DNA of 5,291 nucleotides, taken from contig JAGYOT010000167.1 of NCBI GenBank assembly GCA_018399455.1, forward strand, positions 1 to 5,291, in the 5' to 3' direction. The stretch is from Desulfobacterales bacterium. Its GTDB lineage: Bacteria > Desulfobacterota > Desulfobacteria > Desulfobacterales > Desulfosalsimonadaceae. The notes below the pieces were generated by a model that was not told where the DNA came from, searched no databases, and saw only the letters and a program-made list of their open reading frames with translations. Shown here piece by piece: positions 5,081 to 5,291 of the stretch. A program made the position numbers and the translations under genes. The stretch's first letter is position 1; the number at the start of each line of letters is the position of its first letter.

Positions 5081-5291
5081 GACCTTGAGAAGATGGGCTG
5101 GCGACAGCCGGTGGACAACAATTCCATGTACAGCTTACAGGCGGTGCCGGCACTGGTAACGCATATGATAGCGAAAGCAGCCGAAGCCGCCAGGCGGATA
5201 GGGCTTTGCCGCAGTCTGGGAATCCAGACGAACGGGACCTGTCCCCGGGTTGTGGGGGCGAGACAGGCCTCGGGGCAAACACCGGTGATGA
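5081..5291 (+). ncRNA. Hairpin-rich structured RNA, possibly group II intron domain I (partial)
   Basis: The stretch is GC-rich and shows no convincing reading frame in plus frames; the minus-strand frame is an antisense shadow of low-complexity character (Pro/Ser/Arg-rich). It contains several compact hairpins: GGCTG-GCGA-CAGCC (5096-5109, a GNRA tetraloop), GC-GAAA-GC (5171-5178, another GNRA loop), GTCTGG-GAAT-CCAGAC (5214-5229), GGGA-CCTG-TCCC and a GCGG/CCGC pair at 5194-5211. Clusters of GNRA-capped stems in non-coding DNA are typical of group II intron domain I. However, no GTGYG-type 5' boundary is seen, and domain V and the reverse transcriptase would lie beyond the window. Identification is by pattern only. 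Confidence 0.4.

Noticed and set aside
5011..5088. Short plus-strand ORF MICLLKKREG... preceded by GGGAGG
   Set aside because: It is 25 codons, reads straight through the B12 box, and the ribosome binding site spacing is too short; best explained by the riboswitch.
4992..5282. Minus-strand 96-codon open frame
   Set aside because: It has low-complexity Pro/Ser/Arg composition, reads through the riboswitch core and hairpins in antisense, and has no ribosome binding site; it is an antisense artefact of structured RNA.
1..5291. CRISPR array, tRNA or rRNA genes
   Set aside because: No regularly spaced direct repeats, cloverleaf-like sequences or rRNA-conserved blocks were seen.

Overview
The window looks like chromosomal DNA of a Desulfobacterota (deltaproteobacterial) sulfate reducer or syntroph. 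This is inferred from gene types: a GcdB/OadB-type sodium-pumping decarboxylase pair, periplasmic Cache-like sensors with the AVDRNGY(L/V)PTHN and GKHWG signatures, and a winged-helix protein whose C-terminal half resembles DUF8082. No rRNA, tRNA or marker gene is present to fix the taxon.

Layout. (1) Positions 44-1308 hold a compact operon end: a 47-residue OadG-like gamma subunit and a full-length beta subunit of a Na+-translocating decarboxylase, overlapping by one base (TAATG). (2) Positions 1309-2678 are a gene graveyard: a DnaC/IstB-like ATPase remnant with a damaged P-loop that runs into a strong intrinsic terminator, a TonB-receptor plug-domain remnant on the minus strand, a receiver-domain remnant that abuts it head to head, and a short basic C-terminal remnant on the minus strand. 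None of these looks like a functional gene. (3) Positions 2679-4979 hold three intact plus-strand genes, probably one sensory module: a winged-helix/DUF8082-like cytoplasmic protein, an exported Cache-like protein with no membrane anchor (TTG start), and a membrane protein with the same sensor domain followed by TM2 and HAMP but no output domain. (4) Positions 4980-5291 are RNA-like: a block matching the 3' core of a cobalamin riboswitch (GGGAAGG plus the B12 box) without its 5' half, then a GC-rich, hairpin-rich stretch with GNRA-type loops that may be the 5' part of a group II intron or another large structured RNA running off the window.

How the genes may work together. The beta/gamma decarboxylase subunits use biotin-dependent decarboxylation (glutaconyl-, methylmalonyl-CoA or oxaloacetate; substrate not determinable here) to export Na+. 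The three-gene sensory module is the most interesting intact unit: two paralogous sensor proteins, one soluble and one membrane-bound, carry the same ligand domain, yet neither has a kinase, cyclase or MCP signalling domain. Signalling must therefore pass to a partner, possibly the winged-helix protein. The region after the HAMP gene looks rearranged, so the original downstream operon partner may have been lost or displaced.
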